DNA of 64,000 nt from Archivesica marissinica (GCA_014843695.1 CM026398.1:17545593-17609592); one strand, 5' to 3'; positions 21,432 through 33,902 are shown, numbered from the stretch's first letter. Notes: a model not told the origin generated them from the sequence alone. Numbers and translations: made by a program.

Positions 21432-21484
21432 CCTTCCTGGGCAGGCTCCAGCAGTTAACCAATACTTGGGTGCACCAACCTCCA
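21432..21484 (-). mobile_element. SINE family A body fragment
   Basis: Reverse complement carries GGTTGGTGCACCCAAGTATT GGTTAACTGC and GGAGCCTGCCCAGGAAGGT. It immediately precedes the 21-bp array; its CCAACCTCCACCTC end merges with the first repeat unit. Confidence 0.8.
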
Positions 21485-22760
21485 CCTCATTGTGTCATTC
21501 CCCCCACCTCACAATGTCATTCCCCACCTCACAATGTCATTCCCCACCTCACTGTGTTATTCCCTACCTCATTGTCTCATTCTCCACCTCACTGTCATTA
21601 CCCACATTGTGTCATTCCCCACATCACTATGTCATTCCCCAGCTCACTATGTCATTCCCTCACTCTCATTCCTCCACCTCATTGTGTCATTCCTCCACCT
21701 CATTGTGTCATTCCTCCACCTCATTGTGTCATTCCCCCACCTCAATGTGTCATTCCCCACCCAGTCATTCCCCACCTCAATGTGTCATTCCCCCACCAAT
21801 GCATTCCCCCCTCATTGTGTCATTCCCCCACCTCAATGTGTATTCCCCCACCTCAATGTGTCACCCCCACCTCAATGTGTCATTCCCCCACCTCACAATG
21901 TCATTCCCCACCTCATTGTGTCATTCCTCCACCTCATTGTGTCATTCCCCACCCAATGTGTCTTCCCCCACCTCAGTGTGTCATTCCCCACCTCACGTGT
22001 TATTCCCCACCCCATTGTCTCTTCTCACCTCATTGTGTCATCCCCACATCACACTCATTCCCCACATTGTGTCATTCCCCACATTGTGTCATTCCCCACA
22101 TTGTGTCATTCCCCTACCTCACGGTGTCATTCCCTACCTCATTGTGTCATTCCCCTACCTCACTGTGTCATTCCCCACCTCACGTGTCATTCCCCCACCT
22201 CATTGTGTCATTCCCCTACCTCATTGTGTCATTCCCCTACCTCACGGTGTCATTCCCCTACCTCATTGTGTCATTCCCCTACCTCATTGTGTCATTCCCC
22301 TACCTCACTGTGTCATTCCCCCACCTCACTGTGTCATTCCCCCACCTCACTGTGTCATTCCCCCACCTCACTGTGTCATTCCCCCACCTCACTGTGTCAT
22401 TCCTCACCCCACTGTCATTCCCCCACCTCACTGTGTCATTCCTCCACCCCACTGTCATTCCCCCACCTCACTGTATCATTCCCCACCTCATTGTGTCATT
22501 CCTCCACCTCATTGTGTCATTCCTCCACCTCATTGTGTCATTCCTCACCTCATGTTAATCCCACCTCACTGTATCATTCCCCCACCTCACTGTGTCATTC
22601 CCCACCTCACTGTATCATTCCCCCACCTCACTGTGTCATTCTCCCCACCTCACTGTATCATTCCCCACCTCACTGTGTCATTCCCCCACCTCACTGTGTC
22701 ATTCCCCCACCTCACAGTGTCATACCCCCATCTCACAAAGTTCTTCCTCCACCTCATAAA
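21482..22760. repeat. 21-bp pyrimidine-rich minisatellite, about 60 copies
   Basis: Unit CCACCTCACTGTGTCATTCCC with ATTGT/ACTGT/CAATG and C-number variants. The + strand has almost no purine runs. Three overlapping + frames up to 473 codons stay open because the unit lacks stops; these are not genes. Lies in the intron about 700 bp after the exon at 20693. Confidence 0.98.
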
Positions 22761-23546
22761 GTATTTGAAGTGGGCCAGCCTCCTTGGATGCTACTCAGAG
22801 CTCAAGCTGAGAACTATGGAAATGCATAAATCAAAAGTAGAACAGATTTTGAGATTTTTTTATTTATTTAGAGATATGATAATGTAAGCTGTGTGTGGCA
22901 ATAAAAGCATCTAATGTGGGGTCTTATGACTGGATTAGACATCATCACTGGGATTATGTAAAATACAAGCATAAAGCAACAGGAATCCACCCAGTGATGA
23001 TAGAGCTTATTTACCCTCGCCTCCGACGAACCATGTGGGCGAGCGAAAATCCACCCTGTGATATCCCCCCACCCTCTTATACTGCGCTCTCCCCAGGGAA
23101 CTACTTGTCATCTGTTCTTATGATTATTACATTGGCGCACATTGTTGCTAAATCGTTTACTTACGTAAAAAAACATCTTCACAAGGAAAACTGACAATGA
23201 CTAAAATAATTTTGTTCAATTTAAGCAATATGTCCATGGATGTTTGTTAGCTATAGTTTTCCGAGATATAAATTCAATTCGAAATATTTACATCGCTATT
23301 GCATTTCCGTCGACGAAAACGTATGTGCCCGGATTGTATACATTTTCGTACGAGGGTTTCCAACTAATGATATGCAGCTGACGTGCGCACTCGAAGTTAC
23401 GGACATGCGCATTCGCTGTGTTGGGCAGCGTTCATCAAGTCGTAACAGTTTACACTGTTCCAAGGATGACTCTTCTCGGATATAAATTCAATTCGAACAT
23501 GGCTCGGCATTTTGTCTGTATACGCAAAGAAGGAATTTACCGGTGT
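22761..23546. other. No gene seen; holds dispersed repeat K (23163-23284)
   Basis: Intronic. 23163-23284 (GACTAAAATAATTTTGTTCA ... TATGTCCATGG ... GAGATATAAATTCAATTCGA) is related to 25394-25509. A 99-codon frame at 22895-23194 has no recognised domain. Confidence 0.5.
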
Positions 23547-23785
23547 TAACCCATTCAACACCAAGTAAATAACATGGACTGGTCCATGATATTTTTAGAC
23601 CAATAAATTAATAAGAAAATTACATTTGGACCAGTTCATTTTTCAAAATGGGTAATTTTGTCTAAAACTAGTAATATTACTAGCAAAAAGTGCAGATCCT
23701 GATGAGACGGCTCGTCACGAGCCGGCTCATCTGGATCTACACTTTTTGTAAGCCTATTGAGAGGTCTGTGGTGTTGAAATGGTTA
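23547..23785 (+). mobile_element. MITE-2
   Basis: TAACCCATTCAACACCA to TGGTGTTGAAATGGTTA; inner palindrome GACGGCTCGTCACGAGCCGG intact. Confidence 0.94.
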
Positions 23786-24049
23786 AACTGCAATAAAACA
23801 TTTGGTCATGTTAGAATCGAAATAATATTTGTATTTCCGTTATTTAATGGTCAATATAGCATAGCTCGTCGTTCCTACGCGTCAGAACTCCAAACCATGT
23901 TTTATTCGCCAATAAATAGTACAAATACAAATATTATTTCTTAAATATACTTGATTATTAGAAATCTTAAGAATGTCATTGTTACCCAATGAAAATAGGA
24001 CTGGTGTTGGCTTAATTATTAATTGATAAATACAACAACAACGTTTATT

Positions 24050-24288
24050 TAACCCTTTCAACACCACAGACCTCTAAATAGGCTTACAAAAAGTGTAGAT
24101 CCAGATGAGCCGGCTCGTGACGAGCCGTCTCATCAGGATCTGCACTTTTTGCCAGTGATATGACTATTTTTAGACATAATTACCCATTTCGATAAATGAA
24201 CTTGTCCAAATGTGATTTTCTGATTCATTTATTGGTTTATGAATATCATGGACCAGTCCATGTGAGTTACTTGGTGTTGAATGGGTTA
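24050..24288 (-). mobile_element. MITE-2
   Basis: TAACCCTTTCAACACCACAG to TTGGTGTTGAATGGGTTA, opposite orientation to 23547; about 260 bp from it. Confidence 0.94.
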
Positions 24289-24434
24289 ACAAATCAACAT
24301 AATACATGCCTTTTGGCTAATGAACAGCATAATCGTATATAAAATATATATACTGTTATTCATATTAATATGAACAGTAAAGCTGTATTTTCTTCTCCTG
24401 CTGTCTCTGAAGATAATTTAAGTTGGTTTAAGCA

Positions 24435-24613
24435 TAGTCAAACCTGTGCTAGTGGTCACCTCTATTAAGCAGCCAACCTGCATTAAGCAGCGATTTTCCA
24501 GATTCCCAATATGTTGTTTTGCTATACATTTGACCTCTATTAGGCAGCCACCTGTACTAAGCAGCCACTTTCTGTGATTCCCTTGACTGGCTGCTTAAAA
24601 CAGGTTTGACTAT
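24435..24613 (+). mobile_element. Family F MITE-like element
   Basis: Starts TAGTCAAACCTGTGCTAGTG, contains ATTAAGCAGCC motifs, ends AAAACAGGTTTGACTA. Inverted ends; matches 8188-8367. Confidence 0.78.
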
Positions 24614-24619
24614 TTTATT

Positions 24620-25172
24620 TATCAAGATAAACATGACATATAACATCTGTACATATAACATCCATACAATACAACAACCATCAAGACAAGTGGATTGAAT
24701 TGAATGCTACAGGAGCTTATAGTAATTATCTCCACAATAAGATAATTTAAGTTGAAAATAGAAGATAATTTAAGTTGAAAATATTTTGTGTCTCTGTATT
24801 AGCATATTTCCCACATATATTTGGTCCAGTTTCATAGCTGTGACCCTCTGTGGTACATTAGTATTCACCATTGTCGGATCTTTCTGATAACTTTATGTTT
24901 AAAGACAGTTGCAGATTGTATCTGAACGCAAGTATTCCATCTTCAAACATTTATCTTAAACATTATCGGCAGACCTATATAATGCCTAGCTAATTACTGG
25001 TTATCTATGAATAAATATGATCTATGAATAAATATGATCAATTGTTGAAGTGTTGTAGGCTGTTGTTTAATAGGGACAAGATAAAAACTTAATAAGTAGG
25101 GCCACGTTTGAGCTATGACTTTTTTTTTCCACATAAAACCTGGCTACAAATCTTCAGGCTTCAAATTGTCTT
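24620..25172. other. No gene seen
   Basis: AT-rich intronic sequence with two short direct duplications (GATAATTTAAGTTGAAAATA near 24741; TCTATGAATAAATATGA near 25005). Confidence 0.45.
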
Positions 25173-25393
25173 TAACCTTTTCAACACCACATACCTCTAA
25201 ATAGGCTTACAAAAAGTGTATGTCCAGATGAACTCGTGACGAGTCGTCTCATCAGGATCTGCACTTTTTGCCAGTAATATTACATTTTTTGACAAAATTA
25301 CCCATTTTGATAAATGAACTGGTCCAAATGTAATTTTCTTATTAATTTTATGCACCAGTTCATGTTAGTTACTTGATGTTGTTAAATGGGTTA
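25173..25393 (-). mobile_element. MITE-2, somewhat diverged
   Basis: TAACCTTTTCAACACCACAT to GATGTTGTTAAATGGGTTA; the inner palindrome is degraded (GATGAACTCGTGACGAGTCG). Confidence 0.9.
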
Positions 25394-25509
25394 AAAAAGA
25401 AAACGTACATTGACTAATACATTTTTTTCAATTTAAACAATAATTGTGTCCATGGCAGAAGATTGTTAGCTATAGGCCAGGCTTTTCTGAGATATAAATT
25501 CAATTCTAA
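25394..25509. repeat. Dispersed repeat K, second copy
   Basis: GTGTCCATGGCAGAAGATTG TTAGCTATAGG ... TTTCTGAGATATAAATTCAA resembles 23163-23284. It abuts a MITE-2. Confidence 0.6.
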
Positions 25510-25639
25510 CAGGACTCCAGTTACAGTTGTGGCGACAGCTTATTTTATATGACGATTCTCGAGCTATCATTGAAAGGTGCCCCTTCGACCAGTATTTCAG
25601 GCACGATCGAACAGGCACCCGGACAGGCTCACTTTTTTA

Positions 25640-25707
25640 AGCTTTATTTATTTTACAACGGTTGCGAATCTCGTTGGCGCGGATGAAAGCGTAAATGTGG
25701 TCATTCA
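25640..25707 (-). mobile_element. SINE family B fragment
   Basis: GCTTTATTTATTTTACAACG GTTGCGAATCTCGTTGGCGC GGATGAAAGCG: the tail and part of the body with a deletion between. It lies opposite the full copy at 25787, forming an inverted pair. Confidence 0.85.
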
Positions 25708-25786
25708 TAAAGCTTGTTTCGCAAATGTTGTAAAAGAAATGAGTGTATGTATTACGACATCAGTTTTCTGTGTAAAGTGTCATTTA

Positions 25787-26035
25787 GGCTGTCCGATTAG
25801 CGCAGTGGTTAGCGTGCTCGCTTCTCACCAATGCAACCAGGGTATGATCCTCAGACCGGGAAGTATGCGAGATGGTACGGTGGTCGCCAGATCGGACAAG
25901 TGGGTTTTCTCTGTGTACTCCAGTTTCCTCCCACATGAATGACCCATTTACGCTGTCATCCGCGCCAATGAGAGTGATTAATATAAGTTGTTGGAACTTG
26001 CTTTGCAATTGTTGTAAAATAAATAAAGTTTAAAC
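25787..26035 (+). mobile_element. SINE family B, full length
   Basis: GGCTGTCCGATTAGCGCAGT GGTTAGCG head, degenerate B box GGGTATGATCC, body ACGGTGGTCGCCAGATCGGA, tail TTTGCAATTGTTGTAAAATA AATAAAGTTTAAAC. The 121-codon frame at 25577-25942 is an artefact. Confidence 0.92.
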
Positions 26036-26384
26036 TATCTGACCTAGTGTAAACACACCCACGTTAATTATGTAAAGGACACTTTCCTACTGTCATTGAC
26101 ATACAAAACAAGTGCATTCTTTCCCATTGTTCTACATGTCAGTTTCTTCATAATTAATTCTCTTTAATTGTCTTTAAAATACATTTCTGTTTTGTTAATT
26201 TTTTATGGGCAATTTTTGTCAATTGTTTTGGGCAATTTTGCTCATAAATCCATAAAATAATGAGATGGAAGAAAATTATGCAAACTATGGGACTGTTATA
26301 ACTTTGACTAGCTTTTGTTAAAGTTCTCGTATATATTTATTTACTATCAAGTCCATGAACAAGTTTCACGGAGACACGTTTATT

Positions 26385-26468
26385 GCTGAATAAATTGGAG
26401 GGAATGTGCAAACAATATGGATCCAGATCAGTGCCGTCTGATATGGCTCTATGTTGCGAATGGCAGGT
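26385..26468. mobile_element. Fragment of palindromic MITE-4
   Basis: GTGCAAACAATATGGATCCA GATCAG and CCGTCTGATATGGCTCTATG TTG match one arm of the elements at 40386, 44458 and 61176. Directly abuts a MITE-2. Confidence 0.65.
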
Positions 26469-26707
26469 TAACCCTTTCAACCCCACAGGCCTCTAAATAG
26501 GCTTATGAAAAGTGTAGATCCAGATGAGCCGGCTCGTGACGAGCCGTCTCATCAGGATCTGCACTTTTTTGCCAGTAATAATTATTACTATTTTTAGATA
26601 AAATTACCCATTTTGATAAATGAACTGGTCCAAAGGTAATTTTCTTATTAATTTATTGGTCTGAAAATATCACGCACCAGTCCAGTTACTTGGGGTTGAA
26701 TGGGTTA
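26469..26707 (-). mobile_element. MITE-2
   Basis: TAACCCTTTCAACCCCACAG to TTGGGGTTGAATGGGTTA. Like the 14101 copy it has CAACCC rather than CAACACC at the end, suggesting a shared subfamily. Confidence 0.93.
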
Positions 26708-26709
26708 AG

Positions 26710-29700
26710 GGTCAATAGTCAGTTTTTGCATTCCCAGCAGTGGATAGTATATTTAGCTAACCACCATGACACAAATCAAGTCTATTATCAGAAATGTAAG
26801 ACTTTTGTGAAACCGACCACACACCTCTAAATACAGACTAATTGGTTTGCTAAATGTACATGTAGATAGATGTCTTGCAGATAAAAATCATCAAATTCTG
26901 TCATAAAAAGGTCTAAAGGTCCGTTAATTCAGATTAATATGTCTTTAAAAAAGTTAAAAGCATAAATTCTGCAATATTGAGTTGCATTTGATTACCGTAT
27001 TTTGTTCCGTAAATTCCGTAAAAGAAAAAAGAGAATAGTAAATGCTCGCCAACTTAAATGATTTCCACGAATTAAATTGTCTTTGTAATTGACCAATTTG
27101 TTCAATTTAATTTACTTAAATAGACCACCCTGTATTGGAACATTACGATCATACAACTTAAAAGAAAAAATTACCGTAAATATTTTCGTTTGCATACATT
27201 TAATTTAGTATAGAGGTATGTTCTTTCAATAGAACTAATTTCGTTACAGGTGTTAAAATACCTTTCCATAGCGAGTGAATTATTTGGGGCTTTTAAAATG
27301 ACTGAATATCAAATTAAGAAACGTAAGACATTGTTCCCGTGTAATGATTGAGATTAAATGTGATCTTAAATTGTGTTTTGCAAATATATTCGGTAACCTT
27401 TTTTAGTTTCTTATGACAGGAATGGTTTTCGCGTGAGTTGCCGGGAAGTTTAGTTTTACCTTCGGGTTATGTCCTCGTCAGTTGGCGTTTGATTTAAGCG
27501 CGTATCGCTTGTCAACATGGTAAAACTGATACCAGAATTACGTTTACATTGGTTTGAAAGTGTAGACCTAAATTAAAAACTATCGGAAGATTGTTGTACC
27601 TGTCAATCAATTTAAATGCACAGGTGGCTTTCGATCGCGACAGCAATTACAAGATACTTATCGACTGATCGTGATAAAACCTCAAATACTTATCAAATAA
27701 AACAGATTGAATAAAGTAGTTTTGTCATTCATTGTCTAAACACCATGCCGTGTCATGTAACTAGAGTATGAATACTGTTTAAATGTTCCCCTCTTCAATA
27801 CCTTAATTGTTTTGGCCTTTGCTTTGTGGATGACACTCTTGGTTTTATGAGAAATTTATGATGTTTTGCATAGCTTTCTGGATGGTCGAGAACAATGTAA
27901 AGACTATTTCATTACAACGCATGAATGTTCAAAATGAAGTTTCAACATTTAAATACAAATTTGAATCGTAATTTAAACTAACTGTAATCAAATTTAGCTT
28001 ATGTCTGTGGAGCGAGGGGGAGATGTATTGATTTGGTACTTTCTGTCGATCAGTCCATGAATTCGTCTGTCCATCTGTCGCAATGTTTGTCCAGATGAGA
28101 TTGTTTAAATCTTTACAGATTTTCACGCAACTTCATGCTCAGTTCCAAGCTTAGTTTTGTAATTCATATTTGTGCTCCATTTTTCGCACAGTTCGTCTCG
28201 GCTAAAACCGTAGCCAGAAAGACTTCAGTGATACGTACACACAATGACCGATACCAAACCTAGTTCTGCATATTATCATCTTCACAGGTTCCTTGATTCA
28301 TTTTTCACAGAGTAATGACCCTTCGAATGTTTAGTTCAATTGCTGAATCAGATTGCCACATTCAAGCTGAGCTGAAGAAACAAAATCGAATGTTTCATTG
28401 CCACAGTTGTGCTTGATTTTAAGTTTCTTAAAGCATTTGTTCATGTTTCAGAACAATTTGCTGAGATAGATTACATTTCTATATCAAAAATGTAACAACA
28501 TACATTGTATACAAACATAATTTCTAATAATTATTTGCGTGAAAATCTGTCCAAAGGTTTAAACAATCTTGTCTGGACAAACTTAACGACAGACTTGAAA
28601 AAGAAATCGACCGTACTGACTCAACCAAGACATACTGACAGGTATAAGTGAGGGTAGAAAAATTGTGGTTAGACTGTCATAGTGTGGGTGACATCTTATA
28701 ATTAGGAGACAGTTGGAGAAATATTAGCCTGGTATGAATGTCCAAATGGATACAGTATCCACCTATTGCCAAGTACTTGACCTGTGCTGATGTTTGCACC
28801 GGGACGGGAGAAGATGAATGACACTTATAATCTGGTCGCATGTTTGAAATAGAACACTGTCCAAACTAATCGCCACCAGATCTTTGATGGTTATTGTTGA
28901 AAACACATAGAGCAGAGATTGACGGCTGATATTTTTTTGAAGACAATCTTCCCATCATCAAAGATAAATATATGTTACTGATTTCATAGAGTCAATGACT
29001 TTTCACACCTTTTCTATTAAATCTGATGATTTTACCGAAAGCAGGAGTCATTTGATAATTAGGGGAAGTGTCAGGCTCTGGTAAAGGCTTGACAAATCAT
29101 CCTGGCCAGTGGAAAGCATGTGGTATTCATCTGGATCTTGTAAATGCATGTATAATCAATCATCTTTAACATTCTGATCAGCAGATAATGATTTTGACTT
29201 TGTTAATCTGTTCCACTTTCTGCATTTTGACAACAAATATTAATGTACCTTGAGTTGATAGGGAGGGGAAATAGATTGCAGCAGCACTCATCTTTGACTT
29301 TTGAGAATAATTTGAGATGTGATAATTGCCGAAAAAAATCCAGTGTGGTCAAATTGTGGTAGGTTAATTATGTGGAAACCTCATTTTTCATCGACCAACC
29401 TTTCATCTGTCAATGTTCATGGTAATTTCAATAGTTTCTTCCCTGCATAAAGCACATGTATTTTTAAGGTTATGTCTCGAAAATTGCCCCCCCCCCCTCC
29501 CCAATGGAAGTGAGAAGAATACATAGGGTTATAATGTCTCTGTAAATCAGATGATCTTACCAACATTAAAGCAATAGAGAAGTCCCCATGCCCATTAAAG
29601 TACAATTATGGAAGAGTTTTATTAATTGACAACAATTAAAATAGCCATAAATGTTCATGTTTTGAAAAGAAGCACGCTGCATACCTGCCCTTTGATAATT

Positions 29701-30765
29701 GGTAGGTCGAGAGAATTGATTGGTCGAGAGAATATGAAGTTGTTACATGCTTCTAATTATAGGATTAAAATGAGAATGGATTTGTCTGGATTGCTTAAAG
29801 GGACGGAATAGAAATGCTGATGAAAATGTCAGATTTAACCAAGAATGAAGAATGACATCTTGTCCATTAATGTTATTATCTTTCAGTTGAAACTTATCAC
29901 CGCCCAGTCTGATTTTTAAGGACACAAAAATAATGATAAATGTTACTACAATTGCATCTTTTTTGGCCTGTTTTCTACGGGATTAATAACAAGCTTACTA
30001 AATAGTGTATACAGAATTGTGTTCATATTTTATTAAAAAAATAAAAATAATAAACAGTCACTATTGAAAACACCTTCAATAATCCAATTAGCTTTCATTA
30101 GCACTTGGAAAGTTTAACATAGGACTGGTGCATGTTCAAATGGCTAAAGTATCTTCTTTCTTTTGTATCAAGGCTTATGTAGTCTTACTGGTCTCCTGTA
30201 GTGTCTGTGCCATTGGAGTTTTTGGTTGGTAGTGTAAGATGCCGAATCACTAGTTCAAGAATCTTCCCTTGTTCTTGTACATGCTTGGTGCATAGCACTG
30301 ATATGTTGGACCCTGATTGATAGTCATCTTCCGGAAGATTGTTCACAGTTATTTTTTTTATTGCATATCTCTGAGTGCTATCCTCTAATTCAATATGTAA
30401 CTCGAGTAGAGTTTAGGAAAGGTGGCAGGGGGGCCTGCAGCTATTAATTTACACAAGTACAAATTGTGTATGTACCAGATGGGGTAACAGTGCATCTGTT
30501 TAAATTGTTGATTAAAAAACAAGTTGTCGAAAATATATTTCCCATACATTTTGCCTGAGAAAAGTGGGAATGAAATGGAATCCTGTATTTTGTTGAAGCC
30601 GTTTTGTTGATGTATTTCTTCAAGGGTAATTCTCAATTACATTATTTATCTCAATTTTATAGAACACTGGGTGGGAACTAGGGAGAATATTTAGATGAAA
30701 TAGTCTCAGTAAGGTGATGCCCATTTCTCCCTATTTTTAGCTCTGGGAGAAGTCTTTTCATATAG
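26710..30765. other. Quiet intronic stretch; no gene, SINE or array recognised
   Basis: About 4 kb of mostly unique AT-rich sequence, the longest repeat-poor interval in the window. It holds a poly-C run near 29487-29500 and weak short frames. It is a candidate place for intronic regulatory or non-coding RNA elements, but nothing specific is visible. Confidence 0.45.
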
Positions 30766-30787
30766 TTGACACTTGTCCGAGTGAAGA

Positions 30788-31302
30788 ACTTCTCCCTTGT
30801 ATTCCTTTCACTTCTCCATTGTATACCTTACACTTCTCCCTTGTATACCTTACACTTCTCCCTTGTATATCTTACACTTCTTCCTTGTATACCTTACACT
30901 TCTTCCTTGTATATCTTACACTTCTCCCGTGTATACCTTACACTTCTCCCATGTATACCTTACACTTCTCCCATGTATACCTTACACTTCTCCGATGTAT
31001 ACCTTACACTTCTCCCATGTATACCTTACACTTCTCCCTTGTATACCTTACACTTCTCCCTTGTATACCTTACACTTCTCCATTGTATACCTTACACTTC
31101 TTCCTTGTATACCTTACACTTCTTCCTTGTATACCTTACACTTCTCCCTTGTATACCTTACACTTCTCCCGTGTATACCTTACACTTCTCCCTTGTATAC
31201 CTTACACTTCTCCCTTGTATACCTTACACTTCTCCCTTGTATACCTTACACTTCTCCCTTGTATACCTTACACTTCTCCCTTGTATGTCTTACTCTTCTG
31301 CC
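30788..31302. repeat. 22-bp C/T-rich minisatellite, about 23 copies
   Basis: Unit CTTACACTTCTCCCTTGTATAC with CCC(T/G/A)TGT and TTCC variants. Three overlapping open frames (170-189 codons) are repeat artefacts. Confidence 0.98.
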
Positions 31303-31304
31303 AT

Positions 31305-33118
31305 GTTCTCGTTATGTATACCTCGCATTAGCTAAAGCCCTGGAACATAAAGGCATGCTGTTTTAAATTTATCTAGGGTAATAATGTTAGAACTTGCTAA
31401 TAAAATTATCTATCTATTTTTAATATGATTTGATTGTTAAATACATGTATATAGGGCAATAAAATATTTTCAAATTGATCATAACTATATAGTTAAAAAC
31501 ATCTTTTTATTCGTTTTTTTTTCAGTCAGAAAAAGAATACTATAATTCATTGCAAATTTGTCATAGTGTACTTTAGTAAAACCACCATTTACAGAGTTAT
31601 TGGCGATGTTGTTATAAAATACTCATAAAGGGAGGTAATTTGCAAATGGTAATTTCGCACAAGTAGGTTCGTTTGTAACCATATTTTCCAAATTTTATTA
31701 TTTACCGTAATAATTTATTATTGAAAAATGAAAATATAAAACAATAATCACAATATCTAATCATGCGGTCCTTAATAATATCTTGGGTGTGCAGCACATT
31801 CTAAGTAGCCACACCGAGGCAGTTGCATCAGTTAAAATTTCCAAAGCAAAAAATAAATGAAATAAAATGCAAACAATATCCCTTTGCTGTATAAAATGCT
31901 AAAGAGCTGAATGGTCAGTACCATAATTATATGTCTAAAATCAGAAAGCGCAGGAAATCGCCTCTATACCCCAACAATTTTAAGGGGGAACATGCCCCCG
32001 AACCGCCCGCCCCCAGATTGCCTCGGTTGAAATTTACCTCTGGCTACGGTACTGAAAATGATTATTAATTGCTTTGCTTTAACAAGTACATCAATTTCAA
32101 ATTAATAATGTCATTTTTGAATGACATTAAGAACAGTTAAAACACATGTGCATTCCTAGTTTATTACAAACTTACAATGATATATATATTTGTGAATTTT
32201 GAAACAGTTATTTAAAAATGACTTTGCTCTTAGTAACAGTGGTGTACTTCGTTCTTGCCCTCGACAATATTAATAAGCTGATTGTTATAATAGCTTTTTT
32301 TATGGCAAAATTAATATATATTTCATTACCACCGTAAAAATTGCAATTTCACAAATGTCGTCTTGATCTGATGACTAAGGCATGAACATTTTTACAGTTT
32401 GAATTACTTGATACTCAGAAGGGAAAGATGTCAAATAATGCAACTCGTTTGTATATAACCAACTAATTAGATAACAAGTGTACTGAATAAGGTTGCAATA
32501 AATGCACAATTAAAGCGACACTGATGTGAAAACGCAATTTTCCCACCAAATAATTGCCGTGAAAACTGAGTATTTCAACTAATAAAACTGAGTATTTCAA
32601 CTAATAAAACAAACGTCGAATACGCGGTTTGTTGACATAACAAAATAATGTAAACAGGGTCGACATACATGTGTAATACAACATGTGTATCCAGAATAAC
32701 GAGATTTATTGTACAGATTTACCGTTATATCTCACATTTGTAGACTTAATCTTAGTTAAATTTATTATCTCTAGTTATCTCGATAGTATCAATCGTTTAA
32801 TATTGACTACAATGACAAAGAAATGTCAGAAACGTGGATGACCGGTATATGAAATCCTACTTTCACTTTTGAAAATGTGTAGACCACAAACACACTGTTT
32901 ATCGATTCAATATTTGTGTTCGAATGTATTCAGAAGAATTTGTAGTAGCAATGCATTTATACGTGAACAATGCATTTTTCAGCTTGTTGCGATGTAATGT
33001 CGCTTTAATGTCTGAAGATAAATTATATAACAAATGTACTGAAAAATGTTGCAATAAATGCACAGTTAATGTTCGAAACCAGAGAAGCAAAAAACTAGAA
33101 AATGACATAAGCACACTT
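31305..33118. other. No gene seen; unique AT-rich intron
   Basis: Contains one 22-bp direct duplication (ACTGAGTATTTCAACTAATA) at about 32565-32608. No coding exon recognised. Confidence 0.45.
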
Positions 33119-33192
33119 TTAAACCCATTCAACACCAAGTAACTACTTCTAAACTAATAAATTAATAAGAAAATTACATTTGGACCAGTGGT
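33119..33192 (+). mobile_element. MITE-2, left end only
   Basis: TAAACCCATTCAACACCAAG TAACTAC then AATAAATTAATAAGAAAATT ACATTTGGACCAG. The right half including the inner palindrome is missing. Confidence 0.8.
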
Positions 33193-33224
33193 AGAGATTT
33201 CTCCTAAATTAATATTTCAACCCC

Positions 33225-33409
33225 ATGGAAGTCGTGATAGCTCAGTGTTAGTGCGTTCGCTTCAGTTGCGAAACGCCCAGAGTTTGAGCCCCACTGGCGT
33301 TGCCTCCTCTCTCCCTCATGGTGATGGATTCCATCAGGAATGAGTTCTCGAGAGTGATTAATAGAAGTTGTAAGAAATTGTTTCGTAATTGAGCTAAAAT
33401 AAATTTGGC
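33225..33409 (+). mobile_element. SINE family C, internally deleted
   Basis: Head GGAAGTCGTGATAGCTCAGT GTTAGTGCG, B box AGTTTGAGCCCCACTGG, then straight to GTTGCCTCCTCTCTCCCTCA, GATTCCATCAGGAATGAG and tail GAGCTAAAATAAATTTG. Confidence 0.88.
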
Positions 33410-33431
33410 CAGTAGTAAATATCAACATTAA

Positions 33432-33902
33432 GTAGCTGGAGAGGGATATAGGAATGGTCTCCGTATGTCTGTAGGTGGAGAGGGATGTAGGAATGGTCTC
33501 TGTATGTCTGTAGGTGTAGAGGGATATAGGAATGGTCTCCGTATGTCTGTAGCTGGAGAGGGATGTAGGAATGGTCTCCGTATGTCTGTAGGTGGAGAGG
33601 GATACAGGAATGGTCTCCGTATGTCTGTAGGTGGAGAGGGATACAGGAATGGTCTCCGTATGTCTGTAGGTGGAGAGGGATACAGGAATGGTCTCCGTAT
33701 GTCTGTAGATGGAGAGGGATATAGGAATGGTCTCCGTATGTCTGTAGGTGGAGAGGGATACAGGAATGGTCTCCATATTACTGTAGCTGGAGAGGGATAT
33801 AGGAATGGTCTCCGTATGTCTGTAGGTGGAGAGGGATACAGGAATGGTCTCCGTATGTCTGTAGCTGGAGAGGGATATAGGAATGGTCTCCGTATGTCTG
33901 TT
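33432..33902. repeat. 39-bp minisatellite, 12 copies
   Basis: Unit core TATGTCTGTAGGTGGAGAGG GATACAGGAATGGTCTCCG. The period is a multiple of three, so both strands stay open (13-residue repeats MSVGGEGYRNGLR on plus and RHTETIPISLSSY type on minus, frames of 161 and 260 codons). The minus frame runs on into the neighbouring SINE, so it is not a gene. Confidence 0.97.

Noticed and set aside
21350..22887. Proline/histidine-rich frames of 402-473 codons
   Set aside because: Products of the 21-bp array in all three + frames; no codon structure, and it lies in an intron.
23690..23944. 84-codon frame (and its near twin at 49847-50083) starting MQILMRRL
   Set aside because: Both start inside MITE-2 copies, so the similarity is due to the transposon, not a gene family.
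25577..25942. 121-codon frame
   Set aside because: Composed of two family B SINE pieces and intervening intron.
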